From Trichaptum fuscoviolaceum (lineage: Eukaryota > Basidiomycota > Agaricomycetes > Hymenochaetales > Trichaptaceae), in contig CAJSYZ010000001.1 of NCBI GenBank assembly GCA_910574455.1, forward strand, positions 721,961 through 785,960: a stretch of DNA of 64,000 nucleotides. Reading direction: 5' to 3'. Positions 43,702 through 56,640 of this stretch are shown piece after piece. The stretch's first letter is position 1. The number at the start of each line of letters is the position of its first letter. The position numbers and the translations under genes are program-made. A model generated the notes under the pieces. The model saw only the letters and a program-made list of their open reading frames with translations. It searched no databases and was not told the DNA's origin.

Positions 43702-46700
43702 ATGCCAGCGACACGGAAAAAGCACGATCCCTTTCATTTTCCACCAACTATTCGATGCACCTTGCCCGGCTGTAGTAGGACGTTCAAGAGTCAATCTGGA
43801 AGAGCAAGACATGAATATTCAGCTCATCCGACGTCATTCTTGGCAAGTTCTTCTGCTTGTGGTCATGAATATGAATCGTCACCTATTCGACCCATACGAG
43901 CTCCAAGTCCTCAACTTGAAGCTCTCCTGAGGTCGTCCGAACTTCCATCAGAGGGTCATCTTGAGAGCGGCTCTGACTCCTACGATTACGATATTTCCAT
44001 GCTTACACAGGATATCTCGATGCTCAGTATAGGCCGAGACGAGCTGCTTCAAGATTTGGACAGACCTGATTCTCTGTCCCATTCTGTCACCGGAAGTGAC
44101 AGTGGCCGTTCTGAAGACTTGGATTCCGACATTGGAGATTATGAGGAGAGCGAGGATAACTTGAAGGTGTATCACAGATACTTGAATGGTGCGCGCCAAA
44201 TCAATTGTTCCCGGTTTACTGTAGCATTTTGACACCAAACATTGTGCAGCCACTCCATGCGATGCAGAAGGGAACTTCTTGGAATATGAAGACTCACCCG
44301 CTCCGCGAAACGAATCTGCGTCAAATGACTGGTTTCCCTATTCGTGCCGAGCAGATTTTGAGCTCGCAGATTTTCTCTATCGGGAAGAGCAAATGTCTGC
44401 TGGGAACATAACAAAGCTTCTGGGAATCATGAAGGCTTATCAGCTGATTCAGGCGGCGGAGAATGTAAAATCTTGCGGATGTTCCGAATTGGATGCGACA
44501 GAGCCTGACGATGACTTGGATCTGGGTTCAACTAGTACGCTACTCGATGGAGATGCGCAAAAAATGTATAACATCATTGATGCTACGAAAGTCGGTGATG
44601 TGTCTTGGAAATCCTTTAGTAACTTCTACACAGACGACAATGGCCAAAAGGTGACAAATGACAATACCGAGTCATGGAAGAGGAAAGAATATGATGTATG
44701 GTATCGGGATCCTTTGGAAGTGATCCGGAATTTGGTGGACAATCCGGCGTTGGAAGGCGAATTCGACTATGTCCCGTTTCGTGAATATCAGCCGAAGGAG
44801 GATTCTGATGACAACAAAGAACGAGTCTTCAGAAACTACATGTCCGGAAATTTTGCTTGGGAACAGGCTGTAAGTCATAAATCATGCAGCATTCGAAGTT
44901 CGAGGAAGTGTTCTGATTATCCTTGACTTAGAACAAAATCTACGCCGAAGATAAAGCAGTCCATGGGTCCATGTTTGTTCCGGTGATCTTAGGGAGTGAC
45001 AAGACAACAGTTTCCGTTGGAACTGGCAACAACGAATATTATCCGTTATATCTCTCAATAGGAAATGTATCTAACAAGGCCCGGCGGTCCCAAAAGTTGA
45101 ATACAGTCCAGCTCGTAGCATTTCTAGCAATACCAAAGAGTGTGTGTTACAAACTTGAAGTGACCTATTCGATTGTGTTCTGACACTTCAAGTTTGCAGC
45201 TGAGCGGCAATACGAAAAGTCAGATGACTTCCGTCGCTTTAGACATCAAATCTTTCATTCATCTATATCAAGAATCTTGAGTCCACTGAAGACCGCAATG
45301 TCTATAAACAATGAACAAACCATGCTCCGGTGCCCTGATGGTCACTTGCGTAGGTCGGTTCTCGGACTCGGCTCGTATATAGCCGATTATCCGGAACAGG
45401 TGAGTCTATGCGCAATATGCACTGGATGGTGCTGCAAGTAAGTATTGTCCTTTCCAAAAATCACATCCGACTCGAGTTCGAGAAAATGGCTTAATGCAGC
45501 TACTATATAGATGTACAACACCTCACAAGAACCTAGATAATCCGGAATTTGTTACAAATCCTCAAACAAAAGAGCTACACGAACGATTGATAGAACAGGT
45601 GGATGACAATAGCATAAGTAGAGCCACAATTCGTAAGGAGTATGGGTTCCACCAAGATATCGTCGTATGTGTTCCAACTTCAAGTTGTCCATTAGATGCA
45701 CTTACCGCAACTATGTTCCGTAGCCCTTCACCAATGATTTTCCGCGTGCAGATATATGCGATCTCATTTCTCCAGACCTACTGCACCAAATCATCAAAGG
45801 CGTATTCAAGGATCACCTTGTTGAGTGGATTTGCCAGAGCTTGACCACGACGGAGCTGGACATTGTGGATAGAAGGTACCGTCTCTCACAAGACATATAT
45901 TGCAAATGCCTTTGCTAACTTCCACGTAGAATAAGAGTTGCTGCTCCCTTTCCTGGACTTCGTAGATTCCCCGAAGGCCGAGGCTTCAAGCAATGGACAG
46001 GCAATGATTCTAAGGCACTTATGAAAGTATGTGACCTTTCTATCTTGTTTGAGGCGGTGGTTTGCTGATATTTGATGCAATTTGCTTAGGTGTATCTTCC
46101 GGCTATCGTGGGCATTGCGCACGATGATATGATTCGCGCATTGAGTGCATTTCTGGACTTCTGTTACCTTGTGCGTCGGTACACGATTACAGCCTCAACT
46201 CTTGATCAAATAAAAGCCTCTCTGGATCACTTTCATCAATTTCGGCAAATATTCATAGCCAAGGGCATCCGGGATAACTTCTCACTGCCACGACAGCATG
46301 CCATGGTCCACTATCCTACAATGATCCCTCTCTTTGCTGCACCGAGCGGGCTGTGCTCATCAATCACAGAGAATAAACACATTTACGCGGTCAAGGAAAC
46401 ATGGCGACGCTCAAACAGAAATGATCCTTTGGGTCAGATGATCACAGCAAACGAACGACTAAGTAAACTCATTGCAGCCAGGGCAGACTTCAAAAGGCGT
46501 GGAATGCTGGACGATTCGTTGGCGGAGGCTTCGTGGAGAGCTTTGCGTGATGTTCTGCGCAAGAATATGTCAGAGTCGGAGGAGGATGAAGCTGAGAGGA
46601 CCTCAAATTGGAGGGAACAGGTGCAACATCATGGTGCTCCATTGGCAAGGGCAAGCGATGATACAGAGGACTTCTTCGATGACATTGTGGGCAAGAATGA

Positions 46701-47692
46701 ACTCAACGAAATTGCAGACCTGGAAGATCCCGGGAGCTTAGTGCATGGGCCACAGCATTTTGCGGTTCAAGACATACAACATGCTGAACGCCAGATGCGC
46801 TTGGGTGGCAAAAATGACCCTTTGAGCTTGATGTTAATGGCTTCGAAGCAACGTTAGTATTACTTAGTAACCCATGCTTTTGGTGCTGCACATCTGACTT
46901 CTTTGTTGTCATCCTTGCAGAGTCCAGTACGGTGTACCCTAAGCAGCTCACGGCTCTTGTGGCGATAAAAGGCCATCCAGAGCTCCGAAAACTCCGACAG
47001 CTCATTAAAGAATACTTATTCAACAAGTACGAGAAGCACAACTCCAACTTAAGGGGCTCCTCTGGCAGAGCCGAACCAGCAGTTGAATTGGACATGAGCA
47101 ATGACTTTTCAATTTTCCATTCAGCCACCGCTTTCTTTGCCTACCATGGCGAATCGATCCCTATAGAACAAGCAATGAGGGAGGTGATCAGGTCCAATCC
47201 CTCTTGGCGCGGAAAAGCAAGACGTGACGCAGTCCTTGTTCGAGTTAATACTCGCAAAAAGGGGTTTGCAGGAATGAGAGTTGCCCGTGTTATGCTTCTT
47301 TTTTCCTTCACCGCTAAAGGGGAGCATCAGAACTGCGCTCTCGTCCAATTTTTCAAGCGTGTTGGAGATTCACCCGACCTCAAAACAAGAATGTGGATAG
47401 TCGAACCGGAGTTTGAGTTAGAGAGCTCTACCGCCCGTGTCGGATGCTTACTACCGGAGTGAATGGCAGATGTCGCTATCACCGCGACTGCAAGGCTCCG
47501 AAGCTATCTGTGATAGATGTAGGGGACATCCTCCGTTTAGCCCACCTCCTGGGGGTTCCGAAGGGTGATGAATGTCCTCCGAAGTCATTGACACCTGAGG
47601 AGTCCCTGGATTTTTATGATAAATTCTATGTTAACCGATTTGCTGACATGCACATGCACGAAACATTGTACGAAAGCAGACATTGGCAATGA
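43702..47692 (+). CDS. Plavaka-type transposase
   Basis: Start MPATRKKHDPFHF at 43702. A C2H2 zinc finger (RCTLPGCSRTFKSQSGRARH with a distal His) precedes an acidic region. Later exons carry the family core: DNPALEGEFDYVPFREYQ, VPVILGSDKTTVSVGTGNNE (Asp of the RNase-H-like fold), YYPLYLSIGNVSNKARRSQ, LVAFLAIPK, ICDLISPDLLHQIIKGVFKD, FPGLRRFPEGRGFKQWTGND, KVYLPAIVGIAHDDMIRAL, SLPRQHAMVHYPTMIPLF and SITENKHIYAVKETWRRS. The last exon ends FADMHMHETLYESRHWQ. One join near 47430-47480 (MWIVEPEFE to RCRYHRD) needs a very short intron or a frameshift; everything else is consistent. It would cut and insert the 20.6-kb element. It is the most complete transposase in the window. Confidence 0.88.
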
Positions 47693-48253
47693 TAAAGATA
47701 AACTCTTCATTTAGTAGCACATACTACAAAGTAGATTGAAACCTACAACTTGAAAGTGAGGATATGGCAATTAAAGAAAGAGATGTAAATGAAACAGACC
47801 CAGTGCCAGCCTGAGCCACTGCTGCTAGTAGTGGCATCATGATCATGATGCCATGCAAGTGTAATCAAGGCATCGACTCTTAGGCTGTCTTAACTTCAAG
47901 TTGACATCATACTCTTGGCTTGCTTTCAAGTTCAAGTTGTACAGTTTACACTGGCAATAACATCATGGTATTCATCGTACGAGGTAACAATTATTATCAA
48001 CAATTCACGAAGTGACATATGTAAGGAGAAACAGAAGACACTGGCATAGCTCAGAGATTGTATGGGTAGTTCAAGTCATAGCTTCACCTCGGAGTTCTTA
48101 ATATTTCCCAGACAACTTTCGGGGAACGGTTGCTTGTTTTGCCCTGCAACGGCTTGATGGAGAGAAGAGCTAAATGCACTGCAGTGAGCGCATATTAGAG
48201 AGTGAAGAGACTTCATCACATACATTAATTACTGATCGCTGTGGCCCAACCCA
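47693..48253. other. Non-coding spacer with palindromic words
   Basis: 3' flanks of two convergent genes. Contains CAACTTGAAAG, AACTTCAAGTTGA, TTCAAGTTCAAGTTG, CCAGTGCCAGCC and a GCATCATGATCATGATGC palindrome (about 47834-47851). Confidence 0.6.
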
Positions 48254-50258
48254 TCACTGCATACGATGATAATACCAGAGCTTTTCACAATCCTTCACGT
48301 TTTTGCCCGTATTTTGTATCAGCTCCTCTAGATAATCGCGAGGCTGCGCGAGGCTGGATGCTGTCGCATTCCATGCACTAGCACCAATAGAACTTGAAGG
48401 AATTGGGGGTACACCGCGTGAATCCAGGTTGCGAAACAACGTAGTCATGGCCTGTGCAGCATCCTTTGCAGATTCGCGAGTTTTGGCGTCGCTTGTATGT
48501 TTGTGCAAATTGTTAAAAGCATCGAGGATTGCGTCAATTGACTCCGCCCGTTGGTGTATTATCTCGTTGAGAAAGCTGCGGATAGGGGCTTCCGATACGC
48601 CCATGAGGAGTTTGAATACCTTTGTGTTGGAGACAATTTCCAACCATCTCCTGACGATTTTAAACCCATTTATCAAGCGGAGGTGAAGAGTGTCCAACGC
48701 CCTGAAGGAAGCCTCAATGCGGTTTGGAAGTGATTTCAGATCCCCTATAACGAGCTGTGATAAAGAAAGAGATGAAAGGCCCTTCGCCTCTTTAAGTACG
48801 CGCATGTCGTGATCGTATATAGCCTCTACTGAGACATTGTCCTGAAACATGGCGTCAACCTTGGTACAAAAACGTAGCGCCAGTTCCCGACTTGCAGTAT
48901 CCAAACTAGGAAGTTCATCGCCATCGTCATTGCGACCTGGAGCCGTAAAGAAATCGGGATACAGCTCACGCGCATGTGTTCGGAGTTTCTTATTGCCATC
49001 CGTTTCGCCGTATTCATAAATGCGAGACACAGCAGGAACCATTACTACAGACCCATCTTCTTCAACGGTGCAGGTAAAATGATCCAGTTTCTGGATCAAC
49101 GTGTCTACATCAACGATGATATCCCAGAGTGCGCGGAGATGGATCTGGAATAATGGCAGGAAGAAATGGAAAAGACGAGAGGGATCCATAGTGGAGAAGT
49201 CGGTCTGATTGAACTCCTTATCCAAGCCCACGTAGAACTCGCGAGGGCGTTCTAGCGTTTTAACATACTGCGCATGTGGTGCATCATTCGTTAATGTATG
49301 ATAGGTCTTGCCATCTTCTTGATCTATGCATGTCATATAGTATCTGAGAAGATGGTCTCTCATGACTCCCAGGAGGCCAGTCCGTCCAACATCGAAGTGA
49401 TGAAACTGACCGAGACCGCGGGACTTTGATGCAGAGGAAATGCACTTTTGTATTTCGTCATCATTGAAATCAAGGACGATTGCGGAGGCTTCAAAGAGGA
49501 AGTACAGCATAGCATCGAGAGCCTTCCTTGCTATGACAGCATCGCCTGGTGCTCGGTTCTAACAAGCGTATGTTTTCAGATGACATTCTTTTTAGAAAAT
49601 TGACATTGTCACTTACTCCGGATACACAATCAGTTAGGTGAGTAACCGACGATCTTAATTGGGCTACAGCACTCAAAACAGCCTCCTGCCCTTCTAGGAG
49701 CAGCTGAATCGTCTTCTCCATAGCATTGAGCCGAACATTCGCATCCTTGTCCGTTTCCAAAGATTGTTTCCCAGGTTCAACCAGCTGTGCGCTAACATGA
49801 AGTGCTTCACTGCCAGTGGCAGGGATGAAGGTTGCCTCAGTACCTTGACTGCCAGTGCTTCCAGTCGGGTGAACCAGGTCAATACGTTGAGTGTTTTCAA
49901 TAGTCTTGGACGCGTACTCCTCAAGAGTGGAAATGCCAGCTTTGGTATTATTGATAGCCGTAGTGAGCGACCCGCAATCACTAGGGATCGGATAATGTCT
50001 CTTTGATAAACCCCGCGTTGTCCGAACCTGACTCGCAGGCGAACCTTCAGGCAGGGCACCTCCTATATAACTCGCAGACCGTACCCGTTTACTATAACGA
50101 TCCCGGTCGCTGCCTACACTAGGTGACCTTTTTAAGTTACCAGTGCGACTTGAGCTATTCGAAGCTCCGGAGCCATGACGCTGGAATGGACCCGGGGAAC
50201 TGGACAGAGCATGTAGCGGAGTAGGTGTTCGACTCTCCGGAGGTGTTTGAGTGGCCAT
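48254..50258 (-). CDS. Large hypothetical protein, Plavaka cargo
   Basis: Start MATQTPPESRTPTPLHALSS at 50258, one intron near 49560-49615, stop at 48254. The ~220-residue Ser/Thr/Pro-rich N-terminus has a basic patch (RDRYSKRVRSASY) and then a heptad-like stretch (NAMEKTIQLLLEGQEAVLSA). The ~415-residue C-terminal part is mostly helical in character (LDFNDDEIQKCISSASKSRG; RLFHFFLPLFQIHLRALWDI; RALDTLHLRLINGFKIVRRW; ETIRSFLNEI-like stretches). No known domain recognised. It is intact and convergent with the transposase, so it is probably maintained as part of the element. Confidence 0.65.
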
Positions 50259-50553
50259 CACCGCTTTCAAAAGCAAGACCTTTTTCAAGTTGTACACTGG
50301 CACTTCTTCCCGTATTTCCACCACTGGTAGTATCGGGCGGTGGCGGCATGGAGGACACATCCCGAAAGGTGCCTCCGACGTAGTCGTCCAACCGCGTCAC
50401 TTGGCCTGACAACTGGAGTTGTGACCGCGAGTGAGACGCGGAGTTAAGGGCCCTACTATTGGTGCCGGGTCCGTCTGGGTCTGCATTCTTCATCTTGTTC
50501 AAGTCTTGAACTTTGGGGGGGGGGGGGATTGTATTCCTTCCGAGTCCTTTCAA

Positions 50554-51363
50554 ACTTCAACTGGTGCCTGTCTGACTCGGAGTGACCAGTAGCTGGTATT
50601 ATGCCAGTGCAGTACTACCAGACTCAGAGGTGACGGAGACTCCAGCTTCAAGTTGCCAAGTCCGAACCGAATAGTAGTAGTTGCCACGGTCACTGGTGGC
50701 ACTCAGGGCAGAAGTTCGATCGCAAGACTGAAACACGGACTTGGAGTACTACTAGTAGCAGTCGAGGCAACACTCAGGCTACCGAATAGTAGTACTGATA
50801 GTAATAGTACTACTAGTAGTAGTAGCCTGTCAGTGAGTATTGAATGCGGTGACTTCAACTAGGAGACTGAAAGATGACTCACCGCCAATACCTGAGGGAC
50901 TTAATAAATGGTTTTGGGTGACAGGGACTTCGAGGTGAAAGAGCTTCAAGCTGTTGAAGCGTAAACTTGAAGAAGTTGTAGAGTAAGTAGTACTAGACAC
51001 GACACCGTGATGTCGCAGTACTGCCAGCCTGAGTGCCAGTGGTAGTACTATGATAAGACTTGGGCATGGGGTACTCAGACTACTGGATTCGGATCATGCC
51101 AGTGATCCTGCAACTTCAAGTTGAACTTCAGATTAAAAGTCCGACACTGCCAGTGCTACTACTACTAGTACTACTACTAGTAGTAGTAGTAGTAGTAAGC
51201 ACTGCCGGTGCCATGGCACTGCCAGCCTGAGTGCCACTGGTTCAAGTTGAAGACGACGCACTCAGTTTCCCACTGCATTCTTTCCCATTTCGTCCCAATA
51301 GTACTACCTATTCATCTTGAACTCGAAAGCACAACAGCAACGACTTCAACTTGAATCAGCATC
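50554..51363. other. Non-coding spacer dense in short palindromic motifs
   Basis: Repeated words: TGCCAGTG/CACTGGCA, TTCAAGTTGAA-like, GACTCGGAGT and (TAC/TAG)n runs such as 51158-51200, where TACTACTACTAGTACTACTA turns into TAGTAGTAG. A 14-nt G run lies just before it (about 50514-50527). This is the promoter side of both the unknown gene (minus) and the protease gene (plus). Confidence 0.65.
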
Positions 51364-54288
51364 ATGCTGGCATCATCCAAGCCATCGCGTAGAAATCCGA
51401 TTCCGCGTGAGTCCTACAGCTTTCTACTACGTTCTCCTATACCAGCAGCAATGATTAATGAGGTGATATCCAGCTTCGCCAAGGGAAGGCTTTGATTTGA
51501 TAGAATTGTCTCGGCAGATCACGGGCTTTCGCCCATCCAACGAGGAAAATAGTATTCGATCTGCAAGGCAGAGACTAGAAGGTGTCATCGATGGCATATG
51601 GCCAGGTGAGTCCTACTTTCTCCTTCGCCGGTAGTCCTGCTTTGTTGACTACTTCTACTCGTGGCAGAGAATCAGAGTATGAGCGGATCAATAGTGCCTC
51701 ATAGAACCCCTCGGATGCCAACAAACACTCACACTGGCATGTCGACTCGCGAAGTTGACACTGTCCGACCTGGCAGTACTTCCCCAACTCAGGCGCCTAC
51801 CGTCGTACAGGCTCACTGTACACTGGCACCAAATCGCGCCACACGAAGGGAAACTATCTCGCCTTTAGAACAGGAGGAATATTACTATGGCCTGGAGGGG
51901 GCTCCTCGCCTGGTCGGGCGCACCGGCGGCGACTGGGAACGGACTAACATGTGGAAATGCGTAGGGGTTGTGGGTGATCACCGCATTACTGAGTTCTGGG
52001 ATGCAGACTTGTTCCCAAAAATATTGCCGATATTCAAGGCACTATATCTCGAGGGGCACGGAAAGGCGAACCTATTTGAGGTTAACCGCGTTGGCCTCGA
52101 ACGCCCTGCCAGTGTGGGCATTAGACACGAGTTGCTCGCTGAAAATGAGTGGCCCGTCGTTGTTATGATCGGAGTTGATACGGAGCCCAGTCTCCACCCT
52201 AAAGTGGGATGCTGGGCTGCGGAGAGGGTGAAGGACATACTATGGGAGCTCGCAATTTATGATGTCGAGGTCGAGATTAGGGAACGACATATCAAACTGG
52301 CTTCCGGCGATAACACAGATGGCCCTGCTAATATGAAGCGTAACCGTACTCAGGCTGGTGACGATGACGTTCCTGAGGCTGTCGATGGCAATCACCACCT
52401 AAAGCGCCCTAGACCATCTTTCACTCCGTCTGCCCCCGGTCAGAGCATCAACGACCCTCATAGTGACTCTGACGCCGCTCACGGTGTTCAAGGCCAAGGC
52501 TGGCCTACAGGATCGAAAAATATCTCGTCCACTCCCGCCAGCCGCTCCCGCCTGATCCGAGCAAGCCCTATGGTTCTAGAGCCACGTATAATGGGCAACT
52601 ATGAAGATCGCCATACCGCCAACACGTACTTACAGCGCCTTGCTGCGCCTTTCACCACATGTGTTGGGATATGCCTTGGCATCACTGAGACCAGGGGCAA
52701 AACGCAGTATGACAGCTATTCAACCGGGTCACTGTTTGGGATTAAGATACAAAACGAGGAGCCCATCTTATATGCCCTCGGTTGTCGACATGGCACCATT
52801 CCATTTAATTTACAGTTCCATCTTCATCCTGAGGATTCTGAAAGCGACTTGGAGGATGCCAGCTTGAAGAAAGGCAAGAAATGCAATAAGAAGGGCAAGA
52901 AGGGCGTCAAAGGGAACAAGAAGGGCAACAAAACATCGAAAGGCGCTGGCAAGAACTATAAAATCACGGAAGCCTCTCAGTACATCGACTACAAACATGA
53001 CGAGAACTCGAATTATACGGCCTATGTTTCGCTGTTCACGCCTGAGAAGCTGGCTGACCACTTACGAATGATGGAACGCGAGTTGGAAAAGCAGAGGAAA
53101 GAATTCGATCTTCTCGTGGATAAGAAGATCATAAAAGATCAGGTTGTAAAGAAGGAAGTCCAAAAGGAATGCGATGACGCGACAGCTTTCTTCAACAAGG
53201 TCAAGAGATGCGAATTGAATTTCCAGTGTATGGAGCAGTTTGGATATGTCGAATTCTCTCCGGGAAGGTTCAATCGGTTTAATAAGAAAGATGACGCGAA
53301 GAAGCCGAGGACTAGCGAGCACCCCTATGCATCGGACTGGGCGTTGATCAGGATTTGTGACGACCGTTCCCCATCTGACATGACTACTCTCTGCGAGCAG
53401 CATGGGAAGGGGCAATTTTGGAATTATGCAGACTTGAGAAGGTATGAACCAAAGAGCATGTGTGGTTCAGCTGCTTTCGACGACATTCTGGAGTTCATGG
53501 GATGGAAGGAAGGCACTCAAGTACATGATGGTCTGGTGCATATCAAAGATTTCACGAAACCGCGCGACATCTACAGCCGTCTTTATCAAGAAGAAACGGA
53601 CGAACAAGCGATTAAAGATAAGCAGCTCCATAGAGCACTAGCGAATGATGGCACAAAGGTCGTATCCTCGAAGCTTGAAACAAGACGGGTATATAAGTTT
53701 GGTTGGACAACTGGCCACACAGTGGGCGTTTATAACAATCTCACTTCCTACTGGGTCGATCTTACACTAGAATTTGATGTCACATTCTCCGGTAAAGGCA
53801 AACGTCGCAAAGCCTGTGGAATCAAAGAAGGTGTAAAGAGCGTCGAGAGTTGCTGGCAGGCGGTCCTGCAATTTCCACCCGGCAAGCACTTCGGTGGTCG
53901 TAGCCGTATATTTGGAGACCAAGGTGATTCCGGAAGCTTGGTCATCGACCAGGATGCCAACGCACTTGGTACAATCACCTTTGTTACGACTTCGACGGAA
54001 TGGCAACACGATGGGTTCACTTACGGAGTCCCTATTTGGCAACAATTGTCGGAGATGCGCACCTCCGGTTACGGTGATATTCATTTCGGATTCGAATCAC
54101 AAAAGGATGATGCAGTGATGTCGGAACTTGCGGAATATCATCCACAGATTAAGGTAACTAGGGCTAACAAGGGCTCGAGGACATGGGAAGCGTGGTTTAA
54201 TGAGGAGCACCACAAGGTTGAGCGGGAACGAGCAGCATTGGAACCTTTTAATTCACTTAAACCGCAGACTCGGAGTCAGACGAAGTAG
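51364..54288 (+). CDS. Trypsin-fold serine protease-like protein, Plavaka cargo
   Basis: Start MLASSKPSRRNPIP at 51364; two short exons (GFRPSNEENSIRSARQRLEG) join in phase to a long exon from about 51666 to 54288. The N-terminal third has the domain EWPVVVMIGVDTEPSLHP followed by IYDVEVEIRERHIKL. The protease part shows His in YALGCRHGTIPF (CAT at 52789), Asp in SDWALIRI (GAC at 53335) and Ser in GDQGDSGSLVIDQDANALG (TCC at 53929). These are in the order and context of a chymotrypsin-like triad. Between His and Asp is a Lys/Gly-rich insert (KKGKKCNKKGKKGVKGNKKG) and a coiled coil (HLRMMERELEKQRKEFD). No signal peptide, so it is probably nuclear or cytosolic. Target unknown. No frameshift or stop. 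Confidence 0.8.
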
Positions 54289-55640
54289 CCTGCCAGTGAG
54301 GACTCAGGCTTGTACTCATACTATTTCTAACTGTTTTCTTTTCGTAGTATTACCTCATACCAGTGCATACCACTAGTATTCAAGTTGTGTCTTTGTATGT
54401 TTGTCTCCTGTTCTGTGTTCGTCGACCTTATACTTGTGTTTTCTGTGCATCGGTATTCAAGTTGTTGTATGACTGTATGTAAATAAAAAACGATATGAAT
54501 TGTTTACTAACTATTCCGAGTCGGACTTGGACTCACCTGGCACCAGTGATGCTCTAATTACTGCTCGATAAATTCACGACTGGCTCGAATCCGGGTCTAC
54601 CAACCTGAAGACCGAACATCGTTACGGGTTCGGCAACTTGAACTTTTGAGCTGAACTTGAAGTCCCACGACTCGGTCTCAGGCTCTGACTCGAAAGTTCT
54701 TCCGATTCGGAGGTCAGCTTGAAGTCGGAAACTACTAGTACTAGTAAACTAAGCCTGAGGGGCGAAGGTCGGTCCGGCTACTACTACAACTGCTCTGCTC
54801 GACAACTATTAGGTATAATAATTTTAATGGAATGACCGGTTGTTATTCTCGGGACGTTCTAGGTCAGAGGGAACTGGACGGCTTGACTTATGCTATTGCC
54901 TTCTGGCAGACGACGGAGGAGCTGGAACAAATGGGCTTTGCGACCAACCTTGATTCAAAGACAGACACGCAACTTGGTAGTATTGTTTTCCCGACTCCGA
55001 GTCAGCAAGAGCCCGACGTGGACATCGCCGCTCGCCTTTTTCCCAGACTGAGCCCCTTCCTCAACTCCCCCACCATGCGCACAAACTCTCTCATCTCATC
55101 CTCTTGCACTACCTTGAGGCTTGTCATTTTCTTCAACCTTGGCGCTGTCTCCTTCACATATGACATCTTCCATGCGCTGCTCTCCTGCACTTTGTACTAA
55201 ATTATGTCGTAACAGATCTGGGCGGAATGGGAGACAGAGGTCTGCACGAGCATGGCACAGGAGTTCAAGGCTGGTGAGTTTATTCTCCTTCTCAATCCTT
55301 TTACTTCACGTTATTTACATACCATTTGATACAGAATCCTAGCTCACACCGTTTACAGCGCACGCAAGATGGTGCAATTCTGGAACACCGCCAGACAGCA
55401 CCACCACCATTGCCATCGCACTCCTGCTACTAGTAGTACCCAGCATCGACATGATGACTTCCCACGTGGGGTCTGACACTGGCATCACAGGCCCTCCGTC
55501 GTCCGCTACCACCACTGACAGCCATGGTCAGGTTGGAAACTAGAGACTTCCGGAGACACTTTCATTGTTGTGGGGACTGGTAAGTAGCCCTAGTAGTTAT
55601 CCGCTATTGCAACAATAGCTCATGACCCGATGAACACAAC
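54289..55640. other. Spacer with palindromic words and possible gene debris
   Basis: Repeats the TTCAAGTTG, ACTCGGAGTC and CTACTAGTA words. About 55215-55273 resembles an exon (IWAEWETEVCTSMAQEFKA, with AG before and GTGAGT after), but I cannot connect it to a gene. Confidence 0.45.
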
Positions 55641-56640
55641 TACATGACTGGCTGATGCTATGGTTGTTGAAGCGCTTAGAATGCCAGCACGCTTACGAGT
55701 TCGAGACGACAGCGCGCACCATCTTGCCGGGCAAGTCTTCTTTCAGAGACAAGTCATTCGGAGATGAGGAGCTCAAAGGCTTCCAGTTTGCCTCACCAGA
55801 CGACCATCAAATTCATATCTATTTCGCTGATTCCATGGCTCATGGCGGGGATTTAAGAGATGCTCCTTGCCGACACAAGGGACTTCTTGCAATCAGAGAA
55901 GGTATGTACATAAAGTGCCACACATCGACTGAAAGTTTAACCTCTCTTTCTGAATCAGTGGTGCGCTGACCGTGGTAACCGCTCTCGTCGCGACAATTTC
56001 CTCTATCGTGTCCCTGGCTTGGGCAGATCATCGTTGATCCATGCCCTTGCTGGCGCGCTCATGCTCGACATTCTCGCCATCTCACGTTCCGCCTTTTGGA
56101 TGAACGATGTGGCGTTGTCGTCGCTTATGGGCCGTGTGCCTGCCCCGTGTATTGTCCTTCTCGAGGACCTTGATGCTGCATTCACTCGCTCAACTTCGCG
56201 CGACGGGTCCTCAACCTGTGTTCCTGGTGGTAAGAAGAAGAGCTCTTTGTTGTCCGACAACAAGGATAAGATGACGATGATGACGACAATGAAGAAATTG
56301 GCAAGAAGAAGAAAAGCAAGAAATATGACACTCTATCCGACGTGAACACGCTCTCTCTTTCTGGCCTTCTTAATGCACTTGATGGTGTCGCCGCTGCTGT
56401 TGGCCGCTTCCTCTTCTCGTCGCAGCGACGAACCATCTTGAGCGTTTCGACCCCGCGCTCTCGCGCCCCGGTGGCATGGATGTTTTGGATCGAGTTCAAA
56501 AGCGCAAGCCCTAGGCAGGCTCAAGCGCTCTTCTGCGACTTCTTCCTGTACGCGGACGTCAAGAAGCCCGAGATCACCAAACGCGAAGGCGAGCTCGATG
56601 GGATCAGCCTCCCCACCACACCCCATCCTCTGGATCGATT
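55640..56640 (+). pseudogene. BCS1-like AAA ATPase pseudogene, Plavaka cargo
   Basis: Recognisable pieces in order: LPGKSSFRDKSFGDEELKGF; MLLADTRDFLQSEK after an in-frame TAA; a damaged Walker A (PGLGRSSLIHALAG, Lys replaced by Arg); PAPCIVLLEDLDAAF (Walker B); LSLSGLLNALDGVAAA (second region of homology); then, after a frame change, NHLERFDPALSRPG and WIEFKSASPRQAQALFCDFF. This is the domain order of the BCS1-type AAA proteins, which are mitochondrial chaperones or expanded fungal paralogues. The stop, frameshifts and altered P-loop show it is not functional. Probably captured by the element. Confidence 0.75.
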
